The notes: a model not told the origin generated them from the sequence alone. 64,000 nt of DNA from Branchipolynoe longqiensis (GCA_030323885.1 CM059193.1:79643078-79707077); one strand, 5' to 3'; numbered from the stretch's first letter, positions 22,873 through 33,945 are shown. Program-made: numbers and translations.

Positions 22873-23924
22873 AAACCATTAATTTCCAACATTATTGCTC
22901 TTATTGCCAATATTTCTTTAATTTCTTGCGAAGTCATGGGTTTAGGAATATTACTGGAAGAAGTAGACATATTCACTACCGACACTACCCTTGTTACAGG
23001 AGACTCACATGAAGTTGAAATTGTCAATTTCCATACATACTTCTTTTTCTTGTTCTACCTCTAGAATTTCAATATCGGAACCACGTAAATTCCGGCCTAG
23101 CTGAGTCAATGGTCAACATTTTCAAGTTCAGCACGACATGAACATCACTTGAAAACCACTTGTTTCTTTGCTTACTTTATTATTACACAATCACACCTTT
23201 GGAACATTCGGGACTGGTGAGCGTTCAACACTCTGCTTGGACAATGGTAGCTGTAGGCGGAGCACCTGAAACCAAAGTTTGTGGTGTCAAGCGCCCCACG
23301 GCACTGTCCATCCTACTGTCGGCCTCACGACTGTTGATCAGTTTCAGGCTGGCTAGTGCTATAAGTAACCTCTCCCCTGACACTGGTTCCCGGACTTCAT
23401 AACATATGGTAAAAACCAGCTAATTTTAGTAACTATACTACTGCAACCCTCCGCGAGGTGGCAGCATTAGAGCACATCCTAGTGTCACCATTTACCACTA
23501 GATGGAGCCACGATTAACGGATAAGCCGGCTGTTCTTGGACACCGCCACACATACTGACATAGATAGCACTTGTGAGTGGCTGTATGTATATGTATGTAT
23601 ACACACACACATACACATACACATACACATACCAATACATATATATGTACACACCTACACATATACATACACATACACATACATACACAGAAGTAACTAG
23701 TGACCATAATCAATAGTAAAAGCATTATCTGGTAGCTGGACACTGATTAAAGTTTTGCGGGATATATTTATTTATATATCTATTCACAATGCTTTCGAAG
23801 CGTTAGATAGGCACACAGAGTAACAGGTTTGTCGTTAAATATTGCTCAGACATAACAATTAAAAAAGCAGTTAAGTTAACACTGTTCACATTTAGTTCCT
23901 GTTTTAACTCTTTGGATTGATTGC
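22873..23924. other. No gene; (CA)/(TA) tract inside
   Basis: A run of tatgtatacacacac and atacacatacacata spans about 23581-23690. Open frames at 22786-23064 and 23160-23402 are not recognised. Confidence 0.45.
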
Positions 23925-24145
23925 CCGTATGTATGTAATTGCAAGAATTAAATGACCATTTAAAAGACTTACACTTCCAGGGGGACGAGTAGTAAGTAAT
24001 CTTCACCGACCTCTCAGGCAACGAGCCACATAGACAGGTGGGCGTTGATATGGTGATGGCATCAAAGGGCCTAGGTGGTGTAATGGTTAGCCCAGGATGC
24101 AAGAGATGTAGGTTCGATTCCCGCTCTGGGTGCAATATTTCCCAT
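23925..24145 (+). mobile_element. SINE-B copy with internal tRNA-like segment
   Basis: gtatgtaattgcaagaatta and agggggacgagtagtaa lead through cgacctctcaggcaacgagc to a tRNA-like segment (ggtggtgtaatggttag, box B-like ggttcgattcccgc at 24110-24124) and gcaatatttcccatt. The same tail-to-head order recurs at 27829-28295 and 51385-51535. Confidence 0.7.
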
Positions 24146-24169
24146 TTTCATCACCCCACCCCCATCCAC

Positions 24170-24436
24170 GACACTTCGCTATATTTACCCGCTATTTTTA
24201 AATGAACAATTCATGAAATCATGTAGATTAATAGACTTTAAACTTGGAATTGAGACCTTTCTGTGACCACCATATTGGCTTTTTGTATTCTCTACCAATT
24301 TCTCAACTTTAAGCCAATAAATAATGTGACAGGAATAACTACATCCATAGTTAATTCCTATTTGAAGCAGTTTTCGCTCGGATTTAAGCAGGGTTGTCAT
24401 TGACCTCTACTCTGGGTAGAGGTGAATCTTTTATCT
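24170..24436. mobile_element. Truncated copy of the 17723 Mutator-like family, reverse
   Basis: The right end gaggtgaatcttttatcta matches the family terminus. Inner words tttacccgctatttt and accaccatattgg..tttttg match the complement of 17870-18000. The other end is missing. Confidence 0.65.
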
Positions 24437-24551
24437 AGATAGCCTACACACCCTGGGGCAGCACACAATACACGGAAAGGGTACAATGCACATGCGTGGC
24501 TCACAAAATTAGAAAGTAGGTTAGAAAGCCAAAACCCAGGTACACACACAG

Positions 24552-24555
<4 letters not shown>

Positions 24556-24590
<35 letters not shown>
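24556..24590. repeat. (AT)n microsatellite
   Basis: An AT run flanked by acacacagacac and acatacacacac. Confidence 0.9.
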
Positions 24591-24592
<2 letters not shown>

Positions 24593-24684
24593 CACACACA
24601 TGCAAAAGCTACTAGCACCATTTCAGAGAGCATATCAGTGCAAAGCTGCTTGACCCAAGTAAATAATATTTTCACTGAACACAC

Positions 24685-25710
24685 TCTATGCTTGTATATT
24701 GTATATCTGACCTATTATTATGACAACCCAAGAAACAATTATAGTATAGACATAATCAGCAGAACTGACCACATTGTATATTCTTAACAACACAAGCAAC
24801 AATGATAGTACATGTATAGATATTATCGGCGGAACTGACCATATTGTATATACTTAAAGTTGCATAGTCCGATGGTTTTGAATTTCTGTATTTTTTCTGA
24901 GATAAATATATTGGATCGATTATTAATATCTACTTTACATTAGGTTAAATCTACTTTTATTTTAAATGGTAAACTTTTGAGATATTTGAAGTGCAAACAT
25001 GGTCAATTAGTTTCAGCAAGCTTGCCAAAACTCGGACACCATAGACTTCTGCAGTTACAGGTTCTAAAACTTCTATTAAATTGACTCAGTATTCACTTCA
25101 ATGCAGAAATAAATGTTTAATAATTGCATCAGTATCTCAGTTAGATACGTAGAATCAAATCTAGATAATTATTTGAAAATTTGATATTTCATCGGACTAT
25201 GCAGCAATTATAGTGTAGACATAATCAGAGAACTAACAATATTTTATATTCTTAACAACATAGGCAACAATCATAGTATAGACATAATCAGCAGACTGAC
25301 AATATTGTATAATCTTAACAACATAAGTAATAATTATAATAATTAATATAGACATAATCAGCAGAACTGGCCATATTATACATTCTTAACAACATAAGCA
25401 ACAATTATAATATATACATAATCACCAGAACTTACGATATTGTGCATTCTTAACAACATAAGCAACAATTACAGTATAGACATAATCAGCAGAACTGACC
25501 ATATTGTACATTCTTAACAACATAAGCAACAATTATAATATAGACATAATCAGCAGAACTAACCAGATTGTACATTCTTAACAATACAAGCAAGAATTAT
25601 AAGATAGACATACTCAGCAGAACTGATCATATTGCATATTCTTAACATAAGCAACAATTATAATATAGACATAATCACCAGAACTGACCATATTGTGTAT
25701 TCTTATTTAC
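24685..25710. repeat. 64-bp satellite, interrupted by a MITE
   Basis: The unit includes ttcttaacaacataagcaac, aattataatatagacataat and cagcagaactgaccatattg. About ten diverged units are present. A further partial unit is at 26545-26595. The TTAA-MITE at 24858-25205 sits in the cttaac word of one unit. Confidence 0.85.
24858..25205. mobile_element. TTAA-MITE, full length (348 bp)
   Basis: Ends agttgcatagtccgatgg and catcggactatgcagc are inverted. TTAA precedes the left end (24854-24857); the right flank is aatt. The target was the ttcTTAAcaac word of the satellite unit. Confidence 0.85.
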
Positions 25711-26540
25711 CTGTACTCAGTGACCCTTGTAAACAGCGAATGAACCCTTGTGAATAAATATTCAGTGTACAAACTGTTTCCCTCTCTCATTTCACTGTTT
25801 CTCCGATGACAGGATACCTGCTATGTAAGACAGCATTGGTCTGGATACAACGCTATCCTTTGAAGTTACTATATATCTGCCTGGATATATATATATGTAT
25901 ATACATATACAGTAAAAACCTAATCGACCGACCATGGGACCGACTTTAAGTGGTCCATTTAGGGAGGTCGGAGGTTTAGGGAATCAGAATATCCTTACAA
26001 TGGTATTGTTGGGACCCAAATAAAGCGATTGATATAAGGGAGTGGTCGAACTGTGGAGGTAGTCGGTTAGAGCGGTTTTATGTATATATATATGTGTATA
26101 TATACCGATATGCATGTAATAGCGTGTATGTATATACATGTACATATATATATATACATGCATTCTATTACATGCTTCACCTATAATGCGGTCACGTTTT
26201 GCTCATGTGATAAAACCCACAAAGGTCAAACAGTGTTAATGATAGGAGGGCTATCGTGATAGACCCAAGATATATCACACGTTTTTGAGTGTGACAAAAT
26301 TGGCCCATCTATATATGTCTGCTGAGGTTTAATAGGCCACGTGTTTCCGCACTAAACTAAAACCCTGACACCCTGATGTGCAGATAAATATGAGCCAAAT
26401 GCCTGGTGGTAACTAGGCCGATTATGGTTATCAGTGGGATGGGGGGGGGATGTACAGATTATGTCAAGCTCATCTTCACCCTACCACACCCCTATGTTAC
26501 ACAATAGGTTTTATTCCCTCCCCCCAAATTCAATGTTAAG
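25680..26540. repeat. Segmental duplication, copy 1
   Basis: 25690-25890 matches 26578-26780 and 26130-26530 matches 27200-27615, in the same order and orientation. Between them this copy holds the element at 25910-26082, absent from copy 2. Confidence 0.85.
25910..26082. mobile_element. TA-flanked MITE with CAGTAAAACC-type ends
   Basis: cagtaaaaacctaatcgacc at the left and gtcggttagagcggttttat at the right are imperfect inverted repeats, flanked by TA (25908-25909, 26083-26084). CAGT starts and TA targets are typical of pogo/Tigger-type Tc1/mariner elements; this is inferred. Confidence 0.6.
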
Positions 26541-26559
26541 AAACAATTATAATATACTA

Positions 26560-27615
26560 GATATAATCACCAGAACTGACCATATCATATTCTTATTTAC
26601 CTGTACTCAGTGACCCATATGAACAGCGAATAAACCCTTGCTACATCTGAAAAAATATCTAGGGTACAAACTGTTTCTCTCAAATTTCACTGTTTCTCCA
26701 ATGACAGGATACCTGCTCTGTAAGACAGCATTGGTCTGGATACAATGCTATCCTTTGAAGTTACTATATATATATATCTGCATGGGTAAGCCAGAGACCC
26801 TATAATACTAAGACGGCTCACTCCCTATCTCTCCCATGGTAATGTAAATTTCGCAGTGCCACCTTGTGGTGGGTTTGATCAGCCCGGCTGCTGGCTGGTG
26901 TTTCACATGTAAATACATACAATTATATTATACATGAGATAGGTAAGTATGAATACACATCAATATGAAATTGCTATGAACAAATACACATCATCATCAG
27001 CATCATCATCATTGCCATCATCACACATCTTTCACATTCATATATACATTTATACATATAATATAGCACCTGTTTAACCAAGAGAACAGCCAGCGCACCA
27101 AGTGGTGGGTTTGATCATTTTGATTACACAATACAGGCTGAGTGAGCCGTCTTAGTATTATAGGGTCTTTGGGTAAGCCTACATATATCCATGTGCATAC
27201 AAACGAGTGTATGTATATATATATACATGCATTCTATTACATGCTTCGCCTATAATGTGTTCACGTTTCGCTCATGTGATAGAACCCACAAAGGTCAAAC
27301 AGTGTTACTGTTAATGATAGGAGGGCTATATCGTGATATACCCAAGATCTACCACACTTTTTTCTTTCTTTTCGTGAGTGAGACGAAACGGGTCCGATCT
27401 ATACATGTCGTCTGCTGTGGTTTAATAGGCCACGCGTTTCCACGCTAAACTAAAAACCCCACACCTTGATGTGCAGATAAATATGAGCCAAGTGCCTGGT
27501 GGTAACTAGGCCGATTATGGTTATCAGTGGGATGGGGGCGTGTACAGATTATGTCAAGCTTATCTCACCCCTACTACACCCCCATGTTACACGATGGGCT
27601 TTATGTCCTCCCTCC
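26560..27615. repeat. Segmental duplication, copy 2
   Basis: Second copy of the 25680-26540 segment. It carries the insertion at 26793-27170 instead of the one in copy 1. Confidence 0.85.
26793..27170. mobile_element. Mutator-like MITE, 378 bp, 9-bp TSD
   Basis: GGGTAAGCC at 26784-26792 and 27171-27179 is an exact 9-bp direct repeat. Ends AGAGACCCTATAATACTAAG and CTTAGTATTATAGGGTCTTT start about 31 bp of inverted repeat with one mismatch. Near both ends lies a tggtgggtttgatca word. Contains a cat/atc microsatellite at 26985-27025. No frame. Confidence 0.85.
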
Positions 27616-27671
27616 AAAAATCTATGTTCATTTTGACAAATATGCACACACAGCACCAGCAGCAGGGATAC

Positions 27672-27822
27672 AGTTGCACAGTCCAATGAAAGCATCACAT
27701 TTTCAAAACCCAAACACTCATCTCGACTTAATCCGACATCTCAAACTTAGATTCTGGAGTACTTATACAAGTTTCATAGTCCGATGGTTTTGAGTTTGTG
27801 TCATTTTCTGAGGTAAATATTG
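27672..27822. mobile_element. Two joined TTAA-MITE end fragments
   Basis: gttgcacagtccaatgaaag starts one end (27669-27767). aagtttcatagtccgatggt starts the opposite end type (27768-27822). Both are truncated. Confidence 0.65.
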
Positions 27823-27828
27823 TTGTAG

Positions 27829-28295
27829 TAGTCTGCAATCACCTCTCAGGCAAGGAGCCAAATAGCCAGGTAGGCGTGGGTTGGGGTGGTGACATCAGGG
27901 AACCTAAGTGGTGTAATGGTTAGCACACTGGCCCAGAATGCAAGAGATCTGGATTCAATTCCCGCTCTAAGCGCAATATTTCCCATTGGCATTGTCCGCT
28001 ATGACACTGGTGCTGTGACTAGGATCCTGTACAAGCTATGCACTGTATGGTTGTTGAACCTACCCTGTGTGTGTATATTAAGTGCATGGCCTGTGTGTAT
28101 GTAATTGTAAGCATTAAATGACCAATTAAAAGACTTACAATTTCAGGGGGAACGAGTGTGGTAGTCTGCATTGACCTCTCAGGTCATGTAGACGTGGGTA
28201 GGGTGGTGACATCAAGGAGCCTAGGTCATATAATGGTTAGCATACTGGCCCGGAATGCAAGAGATGTGGGTTAGATTCCTGCTCTGGGGATCATT
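27829..28295 (+). mobile_element. SINE-B, head-to-tail copies
   Basis: tRNA-like segments with tg(g/a)t(g/a)taatggttagca occur at about 27903 and 28211, 308 bp apart, with box B-like ggattcaattcccgc and gggttagattcctgc. Between them is gtaattgtaagcattaaatg, then cagggggaacgag, then acctctcagg. This is a tandem array or dimer of one unit. Confidence 0.7.
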
Positions 28296-28832
28296 CCTGG
28301 GTTTGTTGAATACACGAACGGCATATCGCCTCTTCCCCACCTTTTCACCGACCAAGTCGGCGCAGTCCGACCAGTCAACGCCTGGCATTAATTGCAGCTG
28401 CATGAAACCCGGGCTGGCCTCGCTTCGCATTCCTCCCGCTAGGTGGGGCGTCCTTGATGTGCCACTCTGATCAGCTCCCTCAGCAACGTCAGGTCAACAC
28501 GTTGTGCAGGCAGATACCAAACTGAACCCCACTTTACCCCCCCCCCCCCCCCACCAACCCTCCTCCCTCCTTCCATCACCCCCCTGACATCGTCCCTTAC
28601 CATTACCCGACACCCTACCATTACCCCGTACTCATCCGCCCCGTTCCAGAACCAGTCCCCGCCCTTGCCCGCCCCCACCCCGCTCTAGTCCCGCCCTCGC
28701 CCAGCCCCCGCCCCAGCATCATCCATAGCCACTGCAACTATAAATATATCTAACATGGTCTTTCCAACATTAGGGTTGCCGGACACATATATCGCGGATT
28801 GATATCAAATTGAGTTGAGCGTCCGTCTCCTG
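28296..28832. other. No gene; C-rich tract
   Basis: Runs of C at 28538-28552 and ccc-rich sequence to 28720. Overlapping short frames are not recognised. Confidence 0.5.
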
Positions 28833-28980
28833 CACCACCTGATATCCCACTCAGTCACATCATCCTGACACTGAGCTAACCAGTCTTTGCCATCAAGTCA
28901 TTGGTTTGACTCGACTGGGAATTGAATTCCCAACCTTCCACATGGAAGGCCCGCGCTCTACCGATTGGACCACCGCGTCA
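28833..28980 (-). mobile_element. SINE-A head half, reverse
   Basis: caccacctgatatcccactc to ccgattggaccaccgcgtc. It lacks the tail and has an internal deletion after cagtctttgcc. Confidence 0.8.
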
Positions 28981-28984
28981 TTTG

Positions 28985-30493
28985 AGGTTGTGGGGTGATG
29001 GTGATGGTGGTATTGGTAATGTGTGGGTGTGAGGTGATGGCTATAATAGTGTGATGTTGTAGCAGTAATGCTGTGGTGATAGTAGTGATGGTGTGAACTG
29101 GTTGTCACTGTGAGCTGGTACTGGTAGTCACTGGGAGGTGGTGGTCACTAAGCTGGTAGTCACTGTCAGCTTGTAAGTTGTAGTCACTGTGAGCTGGTGA
29201 TCATTGTCAGATGGAAGTCACTGTGAGCCGATAGTCACTGTGAGCCGATAGTCACTGTAATATATGCTAAATGAGATGACATCATGGAAAGTTTAGCCGG
29301 CGGTTCAGTGAGCCCTGGACGGGAATAAAGCATTCAGTATCCAGAAGTCAAAGTGTTCAGACGTTGTACTTTTACATTGACTTCTGGATACTGAATGCTT
29401 TATTCCCGTCCAGGGCCCACTGGGGTATGCAGGTATTGCAATACCTCAGGGAGTTTGACGCCCCTGCCCTGCAGAGTTTTAAACCACTGCCTTGTGGTAC
29501 AGGTTCTTGACAGAACCGAAGGCTAAGGGAGCAAACCATAAGCAGAAAACCATGTCACTGTGGCAGCATTAAGGGCGGTTGATGTATGGAACTCCCAACA
29601 TCTCCTGACCAGCCACTGCAGGGACAAATAGTTTTGCACCTGTCTGGACATGTTCTTGCCGGTGTGAAACCTCTATTTGCTCCCCGAAAGAGTGTCGCTG
29701 GTAACTTGCAAAAGCCAGCAGCACTTCAGCACTTTTGCAGGCAGCTTTCATGAAATGTACAACCACAAAGGAGAGCAGCAAGCAAGTAATGAAAGCAGTC
29801 TTTGTCGCATCGCGACCGACAGCATGATGATGATGATGATGAGGGCTCACTGAACTGCCGGCTAAACTTTCCATGACGTCATCTCATTTAGCATATATTA
29901 CAGTCACTGTGACCTAGCAGATGCTGTGAGCTGGTGACACAGTGAGTTGGTGGTCACAGTGAACTGGTGGTAATTGAACTAATAGTTACTGTAAGCTGGT
30001 AGTCACAGTGAGCTGGTTGCAATTGTACGCTGGCAGTCAATGTGAGCTGGTAGTCACTGAGAGCTAGAGGTCATTGTGAGCTGGTAGTCATTGTAAGCTG
30101 ATACTCACTGAGGTCTGGCAGTCACTGAACTGGCAGTCACTGAGAGCTGGCAGTAATTGTGAACTAATAGTCACTGTAAATTAGTAGTAACTGTGCGCAG
30201 GGAGTCACTGTAAGCTGGTAGTTGTAGTCACTGTAAGCTGGTAGTCACTAAGTTTGTAGTCACTCTAAGTTGGTAGTCACTAAGTTTGTAGTCACTCTAA
30301 GTTGGTAGTCACTAAGTTTGTAGTCACTCTAAGTTGGTAGTCATTGTGAGTTCCCAATTACTGTGAATTGGGAGATACTGTGAGCTGGTGATCACTGTGA
30401 GCGGGTTGTAACTGTGAGCTGGTGGTCAATGTAAGTTGTGGTTATTGTAAGCTAGCAGTTACTGTCAGCTGACATGCACTCTATGTTGGTAGT
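28985..30493. repeat. Degenerate 17-20 bp repeats (gtagtcactgtgagctg)
   Basis: Dozens of diverged units of ggtagtcactgtgagct type, with a more homogeneous block at 30240-30345 (agtcactctaagttggt). It continues at 31205-31430 beyond a SINE. The element at 29258-29900 lies inside it. Confidence 0.85.
29258..29900. mobile_element. Composite TIR element with 59-bp ends, 643 bp
   Basis: 29258-29316 and 29842-29900 are inverted with two mismatches; they start TAATATATGCTAAATGAGAT. A second, perfect inverted repeat of 39 bp lies at 29313-29351 and 29377-29415. The part at 29738-29816 (cagctttcatgaaatgtaca, gaaagcagtctttgtcgcat) matches both edges of the LINE at 37966-39795. AGTCACTG flanks it on both sides, but the host array repeats that word, so a TSD is not proven. 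Confidence 0.75.
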
Positions 30494-30501
30494 CATTGTA
30501 A

Positions 30502-31196
30502 GCCACCAGACGCAGTGGCTGAATCGGTAGAGCATGGGCCGCACATGCGGGAGATCGGGAGTTTGGTTCTTGGTCGAGTCAAAGCAATGACTTATAAAAT
30601 GTATACTTGTTGATTCATAGCATGGCACTCAGCATTCAAGTTGCATAGTCTGATGGTTTTGAGTTTCTGATATTTTCTGAGATAAATATATTTTGTTGAT
30701 CGTTATAAGCTACCTTACTTTAATTTGAAGTAACGTTTATTTTAAATAGCTAACTTTTGAGATATTTGAATTGTAAGCATGCAAAATTAATTTTGGCAAG
30801 CACATCAAAACTCTGACACCATAGGCTTCTACAGGAAGAAGTTCTATTAAATTGACTAGATCTTCTCTTCTATGTAGCGACACATGTTTAATAAACACAC
30901 CATTATCTAAGTTAGATATGTAGAATCAAATCTAAATACTTCTTTGGGTTTTGGAAATTTGATGTTTTCATCGGACTATGCAGCTTTAACAGGATAGGGC
31001 AAGGACGGGTTAGCTCAGTGTCAGGATAATATGATTGAGTGGGATATCGGGTCATGGTGCCAGCAGCCTAATTTCCCAGTGGGGCAGCACTATAAAGTCG
31101 CCATGAGTGCACACTATTTCAAGTCGGTACACATCCTGATATGACCTTAGATGTTGCCAGGACGTAAAACTCCCAGTCCCAACAACCAAACCAAAC
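30502..31196 (+). mobile_element. SINE-A split by a TTAA-MITE
   Basis: CATTGTAA at 30494-30501 and 31197-31204 flanks the SINE. Head and box B lie at 30508-30580; the body resumes after the MITE at aacaggatagggcaaggac and ends aacaaccaaaccaaac. Removing the MITE and one TTAA restores the usual catta(a/t)caggat word. Confidence 0.9.
30639..30985. mobile_element. TTAA-MITE inside a SINE, 347 bp
   Basis: Ends agttgcatagtctgatgg and catcggactatgcagct. The right flank is TTAA (30986-30989), the left is ttca (30635-30638), one change from TTAA. Because the target is a SINE of known sequence, the TTAA duplication and insertion order can be read directly. Confidence 0.9.
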
Positions 31197-31204
31197 CATT
31201 GTAA

Positions 31205-31430
31205 CTTATGTAAGCTGATAGTCACTGTGAGCAGGTAGATACTGTGAGCTAGTACTAGGCACTGTGGGCTAGTACTGGGCACTGAGCTAGTACTAGGCAC
31301 TGTGGGCTAGTACTAGGCACTGTGAGCTAGTACTAGGTACTGCGAGCTCATACTAGGCACTGTGAGTTGGTAGGCACTATGCATTCGTGGTCACTGTGAG
31401 CTGGTAGATACTCGTAGCTGGTGGTCACCA
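31205..31430. repeat. Continuation of degenerate repeats
   Basis: ctgtgagctagtactaggca units of about 20 bp, then return to gtcactgtgagctgg. Confidence 0.8.
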
Positions 31431-31574
31431 TGTTCTAGGCGCGGTAATGATGTTAGTTAGGTATGACTCCGTTGCGATGATGCAAATGATAATGTCAGAG
31501 TTGATTAAAGTAGTGTTGAAGTGGTTAATTCCATCGCTTGGTATGCCTACTTCTCATCTCAACAGACCAACTAA

Positions 31575-31682
31575 ATATGGGTGGCTGAATGAGTAGGGAA
31601 CGATCATTTCCGGTGCATGGGTTCGATCCCAAACCAAGTCAAAACTAAGACTTACATAATTTACACTTGTCACTACCTGGTG
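31575..31682 (+). mobile_element. SINE-A head fragment
   Basis: gggtggctgaatgagtaggg, box B-like gggttcgatccc, then acttacataatttacacttg. The body is missing. Confidence 0.65.
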
Positions 31683-31754
31683 ACGAACGCAATACAAACA
31701 GGGGGGGGAGGGGGGAAGGTAGCGTTGGCGATTACCACTGAAGACCAGGGAAGA

Positions 31755-31945
31755 AAGGTTGGTGATTGGTTGGTGATCAGTTGATCAGTTGGTGATCGGT
31801 TGGTGATCGGTTGGTGATCGGTTGGTGATTGGTTAGTGATTGGTTGGCGATTGGTTGGGGATCGGTTGGTAATAGGTTGGCGATCAGTTGGTAATTGGTT
31901 GGGATTGGTTGGCGATCAGTTGGTGATCGGTTGGTGATGTTTTGA
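31755..31945. repeat. 11-bp minisatellite (GGTTGGTGATC)
   Basis: About 16 units with small changes (ggttggcgat, ggttggtaatt), ending directly at a MITE end fragment. Confidence 0.9.
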
Positions 31946-31985
31946 GTTTGAAAATAACATAATTTCATCGGCTTATGCAAATTTA
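31940..31985. mobile_element. TTAA-MITE right-end fragment
   Basis: gttttgagtttgaaaataac then catcggcttatgcaaattta, a diverged terminus. Confidence 0.5.
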
Positions 31986-32019
31986 AAAAAAAGAAAAAAA
32001 AAGAAGAGATACACAAGTA

Positions 32020-32970
32020 ACAACACTAACCCTACCAGTTCACAAGCTAGCACTTCCGCTGATTCCGCACTGGCTGGTAGACCATGCACTAACCCTACCA
32101 GTTCACAAGCTAGCAGTTCCGCTGGTTCCGCACTGGCTGGTAGACCATGCACTAACCCTACCAGTTCACAAGCTAGCACTTCCGCTGGTTCCACACTGGC
32201 TGGTAAACCATGCACTAACCCTACCAGTTCACAAGCTAGCAGTTCCGCTGGTTCCGCACTGGCTGGTAGACCATGCACTAACCCTACCAGTTCACAAGCT
32301 AGCAGTTCCGCTGGTTCCGCACTGGCTGGTAGACCATGCACTAACCCTACCAGTTCACAAGCTAGCACTTCCGCTGATTCCGTACTGGCTGGTAGACCAT
32401 GTACTAACCCTACCAATTCACAAGCTAGCACTTCCGGTGGTTCCACACTGGCTGGTCGACCATGCACTAACACTAACAGTTCACAAGCTAGCACTTCCGC
32501 TGGTTCCACACTGGCTGGTCGACCATGCACTAACACCACCAGTTCACAAGCTATCAGTTCTGCTGATTCCGGACTGGCTGGTAGACCATGCACTAACCCT
32601 ACCAGTTCACAAGCTAGCAGTTCCGCTGGTTCCGCACTGGCTGGTAGACCATGCACTAACCCTACCAGTTCACAAGCTAGCACTTCCGCTGATTCCGTAC
32701 TGGCTGGTAGACCATGCACTAACCCTACCAGTTCACGAGCTAGCACTTCCGCTGGTTCCACACTGGCTGGTAGACCATGCACTAACCCTACCAGTTCACA
32801 AGCTAGCACTTCCGCTGATTCCGCACTGGCTGGTAGACCATGCACTAACCCTACCAGTTCACAAGCTAGCAGTTCCGCTGGCTCCGCACTGGCTGGTAGA
32901 CCATGCACTAACTCTACCAGTTCACGAGCTAGTACTTCCGCTGGTTCCACACTGGCTGGTCGACCATGCA
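32020..32970. repeat. 63-bp minisatellite, ~15 units
   Basis: The unit is ccctaccagttcacaagcta, gcacttccgctgattccgca, ctggctggtagaccatgcac, taa. Since 63 bp is 21 codons, one frame on each strand stays open (332 codons at 31973-32971 reverse; 201 at 32437-33042 forward). The reverse 21-residue unit is like ELVGLVHGLPASAEPAELLA. I cannot show that either is translated. Confidence 0.9.
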
Positions 32971-33504
32971 TGTCGCGCCCCTGTGCACCAGTCGGAGCAC
33001 TGCCGCCTGCATGTGTATTTGATAGGGTTGATGTGGATTTAGACTGTTGCCACGTGTAAACACGTGTGAAGAGCCGTGTCAGTGGTCAGCGCCGAGGTCA
33101 GGAACTGGTCAGTGTTCAGCACCCTGCTTTACTAACAAACTACCGAGTAGTTACTAGCCGGCCTAAGTTAGTAAGCCTTGGTGTTAAACTTAAAGATGCA
33201 CTGGCTGCTTTGATGCAGGGCGGGATTATTCAAGCTGTGGAAAGGGGGTAGCTCTGGTAACATCATATACGTAGTAGGTGACAATTGGCGTGTTGGTACG
33301 ACGTGTTAGTATGCCGCCTGTCGGTACCGTGAACTGTGCCGGTATGTCTGAGCCGGGCCTGGCTCCTGAATGCAACTGTATATGCTTTTTACGGGGAGAA
33401 GGAGCGGCTTCAGGAAACGACAGGGCGTCGTCACCACAGACCGACTCGGCTGTAACTCATTTGGTGGCAGTGAGGACAGCTGAGCACCGTGCTGCACTGA
33501 ACTG
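32971..33504. other. No confident gene
   Basis: Moderately GC-rich. Short frames at 33066-33251 and 33278-33500 have no recognised domain. Confidence 0.4.
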
Positions 33505-33945
33505 CAGCACCAGCAGCACCCACATCACCAGCAACACTAGTAGTAGTAGCAGCACCACCACCAGGACCAACACCAGCAGTAGCAGCAGCACCAGCAGCAC
33601 TAGTACCAGCAGCATCGCCAGGACCATCATCAGCAGTACCAGCAGCACCGTCAGTAGCACCAGCAGCACCACCAGGACCATCCCCAGCAGCATTGTCAGT
33701 AGCACCAGCAGCACCACCAGAACCATCACCAGCAGTACCAGCAGCACCATCACCAGCAGCACCAGCAGCACCATCACCAGCAGTACTAACAGCACCATCA
33801 CCAGCACTAGCAACGCCATCAGGACCATCACCAGCAGCACCCGCAGCATCAGTATCAACAGTACCACCAGGACCATCACCAACAGCACCACCAGGGCCAT
33901 CACCAGCAGCACCAGTACCGGCACAGCAACACAACCATAACAATG
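33505..33945. repeat. Imperfect trinucleotide array (CAG/CAC/CAT)
   Basis: Runs of agcaccatcaccagcagcac type. All trinucleotide phases stay open, giving overlapping frames of 201-220 codons on both strands encoding Ser/Thr-, Ala/Pro- or Leu/Val-rich strings. These are composition artefacts unless expression is shown. Confidence 0.85.

Noticed and set aside
24068..24135. tRNA gene
   Set aside because: Box A- and box B-like sequences are present, but the same block recurs with SINE flanks at 27903, 28211 and 51445 and the stems pair poorly.
32020..32970. Telomere-like repeat (ctaaccctacc)
   Set aside because: The word occurs once per 63-bp unit and not as a hexamer array.
31973..32971. 332-codon reverse open frame with 21-residue repeats as a gene
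   Set aside because: The 63-bp repeat is open on both strands and no promoter, splice or homology evidence exists; kept only as a finding to test.
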